From assembly GCA_017935675.1 (NCBI GenBank), contig JAGBHE010000036.1:1-64000 (forward strand): a DNA stretch of 64,000 bases. The letters run 5' to 3'. The notes beneath the pieces were generated by a model. It worked only from the letters and a program-made list of their open reading frames with translations, was not told the DNA's origin and made no database searches. The DNA is from Clostridia bacterium (GTDB taxonomy: Bacteria; Bacillota; Clostridia; UBA1381). Shown piece by piece: positions 55,555 to 63,430 of the stretch. Made by a program: the position numbers and the translations under genes. The first letter of the stretch is position 1, and each line of letters opens with the position of its first letter.

Positions 55555-56838
55555 ATGAAAAAATTATTAGTTCACCCCAACCGCCGTTACTTGATGGATG
55601 AGGACGGGAACCCATTTTTTTACCTTGCAGATACAGCGTGGGAATTGTTTCATAAGCTGACAAGGGAAGACGCTGAATATTATATCGGAACACGTGCAAA
55701 GCAAGGCTTTAATGTAATTCAGGCGGTTGCCTTGGCAGAGCATGACGGATTGAGAACCCCTAATCCTTACGGAAGAGTACCGTTTCATAGTATAGACGGT
55801 GTATTTGATCCCGAAAAACCTGATCTCGGAGGAAAATATGACTATTGGCAGCATGTGGATTTCATAATAGAAACAGCAGAAAAAAACGGTATTTATATTG
55901 CTCTTTTACCCACATGGGGGGACAAATTCAACCAAAAATGGGGAGAGGGTCCCGAAATATTCACTAAAGAAAATGCGTATAATTATGGAACATGGATAGC
56001 AAAACGGTACTGCAATTGTAAAAATATTATATGGGTTCTTGGCGGTGACCGCCCTATCGAAACAGATGGACAGCGTGAGATTATAGACGCAATGGGACGG
56101 GCAATTAAAAAGAATGCTCCCGACCATTTGATAACCTATCATCCGCCGGGTGAAAGCTCATCAACTGATTATGTAACAGGTAAGGAATATATTGATTTTC
56201 ATTCTACACAGACAGGGCATGGTTTAGGTGCATATGAGTGTCACCGTTTGCTTGCTGCAACAAGGCAGGCAGAGCAAAAACCGTTTCTTGATATGGAATC
56301 CCGCTATGAGGATCATCCGGCTTGTTTTAATGAAAATTATGATTTTTACTGGGATGCAGCTGATGTCAGACAAAATGCTTATTGGGCTGTTATGGAAGGC
56401 GCGTGCGGACATACATATGGAAATCATTGTATCTGGAGTATGAATACGTCGATTTCAAAATATTTTCCTTATACATGGAAAAGCGCTCTTCTTCATGAGG
56501 GAGCAGGGCAGATGCAGAATTTAAAAAAATTACGATTAAGCAGACCGTATTTTGAATTTCGTGCAGCGCCCGAATTGATAGGGGATGATAAGACGGTTAT
56601 CGCAAGGCAGAGTGCCGGAAGAGGAGATAAATATGCTTTTGTATATACTCCGTTCGGAAACAATGTCAAGGTATATCTGGATAAGCTGGGAAATAATCCG
56701 ATAAAGGCATCTTGGTTCGATCCCCGTACAGGTAAAACCTCGGTAATCGGAATAATGCCGCCGAAGGAAGCATTATTTACTCCGTCGATGTCAGGAAAAG
56801 AATATGATATGGTATTAGTATTGGATTTGATGGAGTAA
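55555..56838 (+). CDS. GH140-like / DUF4038 glycoside hydrolase
   Basis: The 427-residue cytosolic-looking TIM-barrel enzyme starts LLVHPNRRYLMDEDGNPFFY and ADTAWELFHKLTREDAEYY, the DUF4038 signature. IIWVLGGDRPIE holds candidate acid/base Asp165 and PFLDMESRYEDHP candidate nucleophile Glu248. The C-terminal about 90 residues (FEFRAAPELIGDD and beyond) are the usual small beta domain (putative collagen-binding domain type). The characterised GH140 enzymes split apiose from rhamnogalacturonan II; other members act on other sugars, so apiosidase is only a lead. AAGGAG precedes the ATG. It lies between repeat copies 2 and 3 with the second two-component system. Confidence 0.82.
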   Translation: MKKLLVHPNRRYLMDEDGNPFFYLADTAWELFHKLTREDAEYYIGTRAKQGFNVIQAVALAEHDGLRTPNPYGRVPFHSIDGVFDPEKPDLGGKYDYWQHVDFIIETAEKNGIYIALLPTWGDKFNQKWGEGPEIFTKENAYNYGTWIAKRYCNCKNIIWVLGGDRPIETDGQREIIDAMGRAIKKNAPDHLITYHPPGESSSTDYVTGKEYIDFHSTQTGHGLGAYECHRLLAATRQAEQKPFLDMESRYEDHPACFNENYDFYWDAADVRQNAYWAVMEGACGHTYGNHCIWSMNTSISKYFPYTWKSALLHEGAGQMQNLKKLRLSRPYFEFRAAPELIGDDKTVIARQSAGRGDKYAFVYTPFGNNVKVYLDKLGNNPIKASWFDPRTGKTSVIGIMPPKEALFTPSMSGKEYDMVLVLDLME

Positions 56839-56887
56839 GGTGTTACAAGTTACATAGTATACTAACGCTATAGCGGAGGATAGATAT

Positions 56888-58621
56888 ATGCGATATTCAA
56901 AATACAGTATACATACCCAGCTTATGATTATGATACTGGTTGTTATAGCCATACTTACGGTATTATTCAGCGCCGAATCGGTATTTTTTATAAAAAAGTA
57001 TGAAGAAGAAACATATGACAATGCTAACAGTGTTCTGACGGGAGCAGCTGTATATGTGGAAAATGAAATAACAGATATAACAAATATCGCTATTGACATA
57101 CTGGGAAATACACTTATTGCAGACGGAATAGGGCGGTTGAACGATAATGTTGCTTTGGCAGAAGAAATTGAAATACGAAGAAATATTATAAATGAGCTTA
57201 ATAAATATCTCAATACAAATAAAATAATTTATTCGATTCTTATGCTGGATACAAACGGGAAGAGAATGCTCAGCACTATTGATTATACGGAATATTCTGA
57301 CGAACAGCTGTCCGATATAGCTGATAAAACCGACAAGAACTCGTTTTATATAACAAGCTCAAATATTCCGAATAACATTTTTGTGTGCCGTGAGATTACA
57401 AATACAAAATATGAGAACTGCGGGACTGTTGTAATACGTATTAATATAGGGGATATTATACATGCTTACAGTCTGCCCGACGATACGAACATAATAATGG
57501 TTCGGGACAATTCATTGTTTTACAGCAGCCTGCAGAAAAAACAAACAGATTATATTTTGAATAATGCAGATTCCGATAGTAACGCATACAATCTTATAAA
57601 GATGGATAAGAAAAACTATTTTGTCACAAAAAAGTTTTCAAAAAACAACAATTACAGGTATATGATGGTAATGCCTTATGACAATCAGGTCAGAGATATA
57701 AATATAATAAGGCTGCTTATACTGCTGTTTTTGTTTGTCGGTATTTTATGTGCTCTCGGAATAGGCATGTACATTACAAAAACCATAACAAGGTCTATGA
57801 TTAAGCTTACCAATGAGATAAGCAAGGTACAATCGGGACATATCTATATCGAGCCCCTTGACGAGTCAAAAATCGATTCAAAGAATGAGGTGCATATTCT
57901 CCATAAGATGCTGTGCATAATTGTTGACAGAATAGAAAATCTTCTTTATGAGAATTATTATAAGCAGATAGTCTTAAAGGATGCGCAGATTAAAATGTTA
58001 TATATGCAGATAAATCCGCATTTTTTGTACAATACTCTTACATCCGTTTATTTCATGCTGGTGAAGCATGGGGAAAAGGACAGTGCAAAAATGGTTAAGA
58101 GTCTGTCAGATCTTATGCGGCGTACTATAAGCGAGGACGACTGGCTGATTACCATAGAAGATGAAATAGCGCTGACGGAAAAATATGTATATATACAGAC
58201 AATACGTTTTTCGGACAGATTAAGAATCAGCATTGACATTCCCGGCAGTATCAGAAAATGTGTGATACCGAAATTTACATTCCAGCCTATTATAGAAAAT
58301 TCAATAACCCATGTTCTTGAAAACAGCATTGGTGACTGTGAGATAAAGATATCGGCAAAAGAGGCCGGGGATGAGATTATTATAATAATAGAGGATAACG
58401 GAACGCAGCTGCCCGATGGCTTTATAGAGGAATGGAAAAACGGTAATATTAAGACTAAAAACAGCGGAATAGGTCTTAGAAATATCGATCAGCGTATAAA
58501 ACTGGCATTTGAAGAAAACGGCGGAATTGAAATGGAGAAAACCGACGCAGGCGGTTTAAAGGTTTGCCTGAGGCTTGTCAAGAAGGAGTTGAAGCAAGAT
58601 GTACAAGGTATTGGTGGTTGA
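56888..58621 (+). CDS. Sensor histidine kinase, YesM type (second)
   Basis: The 577-residue membrane sensor has a first membrane helix at about 15-38 and an extracellular cache-like region (about 40-275). The second helix (about 278-300) is followed by a HAMP domain. The phosphorylation motif INPHFLYNTLT carries His378, and the ATPase boxes are FTFQPIIENSITHVL, IIIEDNGTQLPDGF and SGIGLRNIDQRIKLAF. It is clearly of the same family as the first kinase but only distantly similar in the sensing part, so the two probably detect different glycans. Ribosome binding site GCGGAGG. The regulator gene begins 23 bp before its stop. Confidence 0.93.
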   Translation: MRYSKYSIHTQLMIMILVVIAILTVLFSAESVFFIKKYEEETYDNANSVLTGAAVYVENEITDITNIAIDILGNTLIADGIGRLNDNVALAEEIEIRRNIINELNKYLNTNKIIYSILMLDTNGKRMLSTIDYTEYSDEQLSDIADKTDKNSFYITSSNIPNNIFVCREITNTKYENCGTVVIRINIGDIIHAYSLPDDTNIIMVRDNSLFYSSLQKKQTDYILNNADSDSNAYNLIKMDKKNYFVTKKFSKNNNYRYMMVMPYDNQVRDINIIRLLILLFLFVGILCALGIGMYITKTITRSMIKLTNEISKVQSGHIYIEPLDESKIDSKNEVHILHKMLCIIVDRIENLLYENYYKQIVLKDAQIKMLYMQINPHFLYNTLTSVYFMLVKHGEKDSAKMVKSLSDLMRRTISEDDWLITIEDEIALTEKYVYIQTIRFSDRLRISIDIPGSIRKCVIPKFTFQPIIENSITHVLENSIGDCEIKISAKEAGDEIIIIIEDNGTQLPDGFIEEWKNGNIKTKNSGIGLRNIDQRIKLAFEENGGIEMEKTDAGGLKVCLRLVKKELKQDVQGIGG

Positions 58622-60077
58622 TGATGAGCATATTACAAGAGAGGGAATAGCAAGCATAATATCTGAGGAAAGCGGATGTGAGGTCATCGGTACATGCGCA
58701 AACGGTATTGAAGCATTTGATTTTATTAAAACAAATAAACCCGATATTGTAATTACAGATATCAGAATGCCGGGTCTTGACGGGTTTGGGCTTATAGAGA
58801 AGGTAAGAGACTGCTATCCTGAGACAAAGTTTATATTGTTATCCGGGTATGCGGAATTTGAATATGCAAAAAGGGCAGTAAAGTTTAACGTAAATAACTA
58901 TATCTTAAAGCCTGCGGACGAGGAAGAGCTTAACAATGAATTAAAGATTCTTGCAGATGAAATTACCCGGGACAGAGAAAAAAAGAGACAGTATGAGATA
59001 AGCCTTTATGAAGCAGAGCAGATGAAGAGAAAATTCAGCGAATTCCAGCTCGGACATTTTATTGATGAAAGATATTATGCCGATGATTTAAATGACGGGT
59101 TCAGGAATTTTTTGGAGGAAGAAAACGGGCTTGGCTTAATCTGGCTGTGCGGCGAGCAGGATAAGATATGTGATTTTCTGTCCGGGAGCGTTTTGCCGAA
59201 TGAGAACCTAATCGTAACAAATATAAAAAACGATGTAATAATTATATGTAAAAATGATTTGCTGCAAAATATAAAAAATGCATATGAAAAAAGCAGCGTG
59301 GCTGACGGATTTGCATTTATTATTCATGGCGGAATAAGCGCTTCGGAAATTACCGGAGTATGTATGGATATTTCAGAGCATAAAAATATTTTTACGGAAA
59401 ACAAGCTGTATTTTCATAATGGATTCATGCAGCTTGGAGAAAAATACGAGTCCCTTGTAAGCCGCATTATAAAAATAATCGATAGTGCTGATTTTGATTT
59501 GTTACAGCCGGCGGTTGATTCTCTGTTTGAATATCCGGAGGAAACAGACGCCTGCGAAATGCGTTTCGGAGCAATGGATTTGATTATGAAATTAAACAGG
59601 AAGTACAGTCCGGAGGATTTCCGCAAAACTCGTTTTTTGGAAATCTTCGGTTCTTCAAGCAAGGAGCGGATGAGAACTATTGTTATGCGAAATATTGAGA
59701 CATTCATCAGACTTGAAATTAACAAGGAGCATACACAATACTCCAAGCCTGTTGCAAAGGCAATAGAATATATTGATGCAAACCTTCACAGGTCTGAGCT
59801 TTCTTTGGGAATGGTTGCAGAGAATATTACTCATATGAATAAGGACTATTTCGGCAGATTGTTTAAAAAGGAAACCGGTGTGTTTTTGACCCGGTATGTA
59901 ATGGAAAGGCGAATAACAAAAGCAAAGGAGCTGTTATCCGATAAAGATGCAAAGGTTTATAATGTTGCAAAACAGGTTGGGTTTGATGCTGACGCCAAAT
60001 ACTTTGGTAAGGTATTTAAAAAATACACCGGAATGGTGCCGACAGAGTATCAGAAAACGGTAAACAGTGAAAAATAA
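58599..60077 (+). CDS. Response regulator, YesN/AraC type (second)
   Basis: The 492-residue protein has a receiver domain with VVDDEH, phospho-acceptor Asp54 in IVITDIRMPGLDGFGLIEK and Lys in NYILKPADEEE. A long middle region follows, and a C-terminal AraC double HTH (about 385-490) holds ELSLGMVAENITHMNKDYFGRLFKK split over two helices, VAKQVGFDADAKYFGKVFKK and YTGMVPTEYQK. The gene overlaps the kinase by 23 bp, so the two are coupled. Its stop codon (60075-60077) falls within the first bases of repeat copy 3. It is the best candidate to bind the shared direct-repeat operator at 50775 and 60276, because the second site is next to it. Confidence 0.93.
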   Translation: MYKVLVVDDEHITREGIASIISEESGCEVIGTCANGIEAFDFIKTNKPDIVITDIRMPGLDGFGLIEKVRDCYPETKFILLSGYAEFEYAKRAVKFNVNNYILKPADEEELNNELKILADEITRDREKKRQYEISLYEAEQMKRKFSEFQLGHFIDERYYADDLNDGFRNFLEEENGLGLIWLCGEQDKICDFLSGSVLPNENLIVTNIKNDVIIICKNDLLQNIKNAYEKSSVADGFAFIIHGGISASEITGVCMDISEHKNIFTENKLYFHNGFMQLGEKYESLVSRIIKIIDSADFDLLQPAVDSLFEYPEETDACEMRFGAMDLIMKLNRKYSPEDFRKTRFLEIFGSSSKERMRTIVMRNIETFIRLEINKEHTQYSKPVAKAIEYIDANLHRSELSLGMVAENITHMNKDYFGRLFKKETGVFLTRYVMERRITKAKELLSDKDAKVYNVAKQVGFDADAKYFGKVFKKYTGMVPTEYQKTVNSEK

Positions 60078-60190
60078 CTAAAAGCAAGATGTCCCCCGCC
60101 TCTATAGGCGGCGGGTTCCACTTACTTTTTTCAGTGGGGGTACAATCCCCCACTGAAACGTTGAATGACGGGGCTTTGCCCCTTATTGAA
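60074..60190 (+). repeat. Hairpin-rich repeat element, copy 3 (117 bp)
   Basis: Starts ATAACTA (including the stop codon of the upstream regulator gene) and ends TTATTGAA. It has the three hairpins of copy 1, with a perfect middle stem as in copy 2. Copies 2 and 3 flank the GH140 and kinase-regulator genes as direct repeats. Confidence 0.75.
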
Positions 60191-60275
60191 CGGCTGAGGC
60201 TTGGAGGTTCTGCCTGCATCATTTATGTATAACCCCCCCAAATCAGGAGATAATTGGATAAGGAACAGAATTAAA

Positions 60276-60306
60276 TATGATTTTTACTATACAAAGTATG
60301 ATTTTT
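60276..60306 (+). promoter_or_regulatory. Direct-repeat operator upstream of the esterase gene
   Basis: TATGATTTTT occurs twice (60276-60285 and 60297-60306), 21 bp apart, exactly two helical turns. Together with the sequence between, it matches the operator before the GH38 operon at 50775. The second copy ends 3 bp before the probable -35. Confidence 0.75.
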
Positions 60307-60309
60307 TTG

Positions 60310-60337
60310 TTTTGAAAATTTTGTTTTGTATTATAAT
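60310..60337 (+). promoter_or_regulatory. Promoter of the esterase gene
   Basis: TTTTGA (60310-60315), a 16-bp spacer and TATAAT (60332-60337). The -10 is perfect and the -35 weak, fitting activation from the adjacent operator. Apart from repeat copy 3, the operator and this promoter, 60078-60370 holds no gene I accept. Confidence 0.65.
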
Positions 60338-60370
60338 TAAGATATATAATTTTGATTTGGGGGGTTATAA

Positions 60371-63349
60371 ATGAAAAAGTTATTGAAAAAGTCAGCGGCA
60401 CTTATTATGGTTGTTGGTCTGCTTGGATCAGTCATTCCTTCTTCAGTTGCTGCGAGAGAGGGAAGTATTACTCACACTACGGTGAATACGGGCGATTATA
60501 CGGTAATTGCCGCCCAGCCGTACGGCAGATATATGTATGTCACTACGAATGATGCGGATGTGCCGGGAGTGAGGGTTCTGAGGAAGAATGCTCAAAACGG
60601 CTATGATGATATTACGCCGGAGACAGTGTCTGTAGATGTTGCGCTTGAGGGCAGTGCCCTGGCAGCGGCAACATCAGCCGGAGATCTTAAGGGACCGGTA
60701 AGAAATGAGAATTCGTTTGACGCAATAGCCGTTCAGGGAAATATGCTTGCAGTCGCTTTTGAGTTTGGTGACCAGGCTAAATTTGACGATACAGTTTACC
60801 ATACGGCACCGTCCGACCAACAGGATCAGCAGTTTTGCAACGGTTTCGGCGTAAGGCTATATTCGCTTGAAAATCCTGAGCTTCCGCGGTTCCTGGCTTG
60901 TTGTTATGCAAACAATGTCAGAGGTATTGAATTCTATAATAATTTTATGTATGTTATACAGGAAAGCAATGAAGTCCAGGTTATGGATACAAGTAAAGTC
61001 GGTGACGGATGGGAGTTAAAAAAATCATGGCTCCTGAAGATAAACGATGAGGATTTCAAGGCTACGTCAATCCGTGTGCTGGGTGACAGGCTTTATCTTG
61101 GCGGTTACATAGGCAGCAGCTTTTATGATGTAAAGGCAAGCTATGTTCAGATATATGATATTTCGGGCGGAAAGGAACAGAATCCCGAGCTTCTTGCAAC
61201 CAGAAGAATAACGAGAGATGACGGCGCCGAGTCCCTTATCCGTTCAATTGCCGTAAATGATAATGTTGTTGCAGCTCTTGATTCTGTAGAAGCCGGAGAT
61301 GATTCAAAAATCTCAAGGGTTGTACTTATCGGCAATAATGTTGAAACATTTGCTGATTCCGAACCTGTAAATGTAATCACAAAGCATGCAAAATACGGAT
61401 GGGATATGGCAAAGGGCTGGACGCGGTATGTGAACATGTTTAAAGACGATTATCTGTTTGTTGCCGGAGGCAACGGCCATTTCAGTATTTTTGATATTTC
61501 CAATCCCGCAGAAGTTGCAGATAAGGAATTTTTCTATACAGATGATTTCAGAGGAATATCAACCATTCGCAGCAACGGCAGCGAAGTGTTCTGCGGAGCC
61601 GGTTCGGGAGTTACATGGGTAAATCCCCCTATTAAAGGAATATTCCATAAATTCGTAATAGATTCGCCGGATCTACTGGTGGGTACTCCGAGCTTTACCA
61701 GTAACGGTATAGAGCTTAATCAGCCGACAGCAGGCAAGATAGATTCACACGTTAAAGTATCAAATAATTCATCGGCTGCAAAGACTGTATATTATGTGGC
61801 TGCATATTATGATAACGGCACATTGGCAGGCGTTAATTTTGTAAGCGAAACAATAAACGGACATGAGTCAAGGGTGATTGACAATTCAATAGTTGCGGAC
61901 CGGCTTGATGATACACATAAAGTAAAATATATGTACTGGGATAAAAACATGAAGCCTGTCGGAGAAGTTTATGAAATAAGCAGTCCGCAGTATTCCGGCA
62001 GCAATATTTTTGATGCATATATCAATGATGTCCCGACGATGGATGTATGGTGTGACCCGAGATTAAAGGGTGCGGATTTAACAGGCGAGGCTATAGATAC
62101 GCTTGAGGACGGAGTTAAGGTTTATCGTTTCCGCTTCAGGTCAATGGATGTAGACGGGTTCCCCAATATGCCTTATTGCATAATGGCGATTCCGGCAGGT
62201 GCCTCCGCTGAAAATAAGGTTCCCGGTATTTTACAGGTGCACGGCGGCTCCGGAAAGGCTGAAGAAACTTTAGACCTGGTGGTTGAAAATGCGCGTAATG
62301 GCTATGCTTCGCTCACATTTGACTGCCCGGCATGGTGTAATCTTTATGAGGTATCAAAAGAGGAGTATGACAGCTATCCCAAGGATGATAAGAGAATAAG
62401 CGACGGTAAATATTATGTAGGCTACAGCACCAATATAGGACGCTGGATAACAGAGAGCGGAAACGGCCTGGGCTATGGACCTTATGAGGTTAAGGACGGT
62501 ACGGTTACAAGGAACTCAACCTACGGAACAATAGTGGCGGGTCTCCAGGCATTTAATTATCTTGCAAGCCAGGACTTTGTTGATGAAACCAAAATGGGTA
62601 TAACAGGCATATCAATGGGCGGTTATACAACAACAATGCTTGCATCACTCCTTGGCGATAAGGTAAAAGCTGCATATTCAATATACGGATGCGGATATTA
62701 TGATAAGGGTTCAAGCTTTATACATGACGTCCTTGAGCCGAATTGGAATCCGGACGCTCAGATATGGCTTGATAATCTTGACGCGGGAAGATATGCAAAC
62801 AGAATGACAGCCAACTACTTTGTCGGCGGTGCTATCAACGATTACTTCTTCTATCCCGAAGCGGTAATGGCGACATTAAATGAAATACCTAATTCCAATC
62901 AGGCATTTTCGGCAAACTCATTCCATAATTTATTTAATCTGCCGAACTCTGATAAATACAGAGAAGAAATCTTCAAGTATTATCTGAAGGGCGAGGGATA
63001 TGAGCTTCCTGTAGTTACTGTAAAGGGAGCCGCAAAACAGGCGGACGGAAGCATGAAGATTACATTTACGCCTGAGGTTGCGCAAGGTCTTAAGGTTAAT
63101 TCAACAAAGCTGTGGTACAGTCCTGTTTCACAGAAGTATGAATCACCCGAATCGACAAAAATCAATACTAACAGGAATTGGACGGATGTAACTCCCGCTG
63201 CAAATGGTGACGGCACATACTCAGCCGTAATTCCCGCCTCAGCTGTAAGCGAGGGAGCTGAATGGACAGTTATTGCAGAGGACAGCCGTTTTAATAACGG
63301 AGGTCTTGCAGGAGGCACCTATGTGTATAATACAAAATATGAATTTTAA
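60371..63349 (+). CDS. Secreted alpha/beta-hydrolase esterase with N-terminal propeller-like domain
   Basis: The 992-residue protein has a signal peptide (to about 27, SSVAAREG). An N-terminal region (about 30-430) has LVIVD-type propeller repeats (YTVIAAQPYGRYMYVTTND, VQIYDISGGKEQNPELLATR, FSIFDISNPAEVADKEFF). A middle domain of about 100 residues ends HKVKYMYWDKNMKPVGEVYE. The C-terminal hydrolase (about 555-875) resembles acetyl-xylan esterases and dienelactone hydrolases: oxyanion region LQVHGGSGKAEE, nucleophile Ser748 in GISMGG, and candidate His852 in SFHNLFNLP. A final beta domain follows. It has no SLH repeats. It probably removes acyl groups from the surface-bound glycan. Its ribosome binding site lies in the right arm of an inverted repeat. 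Confidence 0.85.
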   Translation: MKKLLKKSAALIMVVGLLGSVIPSSVAAREGSITHTTVNTGDYTVIAAQPYGRYMYVTTNDADVPGVRVLRKNAQNGYDDITPETVSVDVALEGSALAAATSAGDLKGPVRNENSFDAIAVQGNMLAVAFEFGDQAKFDDTVYHTAPSDQQDQQFCNGFGVRLYSLENPELPRFLACCYANNVRGIEFYNNFMYVIQESNEVQVMDTSKVGDGWELKKSWLLKINDEDFKATSIRVLGDRLYLGGYIGSSFYDVKASYVQIYDISGGKEQNPELLATRRITRDDGAESLIRSIAVNDNVVAALDSVEAGDDSKISRVVLIGNNVETFADSEPVNVITKHAKYGWDMAKGWTRYVNMFKDDYLFVAGGNGHFSIFDISNPAEVADKEFFYTDDFRGISTIRSNGSEVFCGAGSGVTWVNPPIKGIFHKFVIDSPDLLVGTPSFTSNGIELNQPTAGKIDSHVKVSNNSSAAKTVYYVAAYYDNGTLAGVNFVSETINGHESRVIDNSIVADRLDDTHKVKYMYWDKNMKPVGEVYEISSPQYSGSNIFDAYINDVPTMDVWCDPRLKGADLTGEAIDTLEDGVKVYRFRFRSMDVDGFPNMPYCIMAIPAGASAENKVPGILQVHGGSGKAEETLDLVVENARNGYASLTFDCPAWCNLYEVSKEEYDSYPKDDKRISDGKYYVGYSTNIGRWITESGNGLGYGPYEVKDGTVTRNSTYGTIVAGLQAFNYLASQDFVDETKMGITGISMGGYTTTMLASLLGDKVKAAYSIYGCGYYDKGSSFIHDVLEPNWNPDAQIWLDNLDAGRYANRMTANYFVGGAINDYFFYPEAVMATLNEIPNSNQAFSANSFHNLFNLPNSDKYREEIFKYYLKGEGYELPVVTVKGAAKQADGSMKITFTPEVAQGLKVNSTKLWYSPVSQKYESPESTKINTNRNWTDVTPAANGDGTYSAVIPASAVSEGAEWTVIAEDSRFNNGGLAGGTYVYNTKYEF

Positions 63350-63368
63350 ATTTTAAAACAGATTTTTG

Positions 63369-63411
63369 CGGAGATAATAAGATGAGTTTTCAGTATTATT
63401 ATCTCCGTTTT
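63369..63411 (+). terminator. Rho-independent terminator after the esterase gene
   Basis: CGGAGATAATA (63369-63379) pairs with TATTATCTCCG (63397-63407), followed by TTTT. It stands between the esterase stop and the next start codon 19 bp further on; with only four T it may be leaky. Confidence 0.7.
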
Positions 63412-63430
63412 AATAATAGGGGGCAAATAC

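Larger units (their letters stand above)
60228..60369 (+). promoter_or_regulatory. Distant inverted repeat covering the esterase ribosome binding site
   Basis: Left arm 60228-60245 (TATAACCCCCCCAAATCA) and right arm 60353-60369 (TGATTTGGGGGGTTATA) are perfect partners except for one extra C. The right arm is the G-rich Shine-Dalgarno stretch two bases before ATG 60371. The operator and promoter lie between the arms, so only transcripts reading in from upstream would contain both arms and could hide the ribosome binding site. Confidence 0.7.

Noticed and set aside
27772..60190. The three hairpin elements as CRISPR repeats
   Set aside because: Copies are 4.7 to 27 kb apart with genes between, no spacers and no cas genes.
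60225..60374. A 49-codon frame before the esterase gene, ending in an ATGA overlap with it
   Set aside because: It runs through the operator and promoter, is extremely AT-rich, has only a distant GGAGG, and its product looks like random low-complexity sequence.
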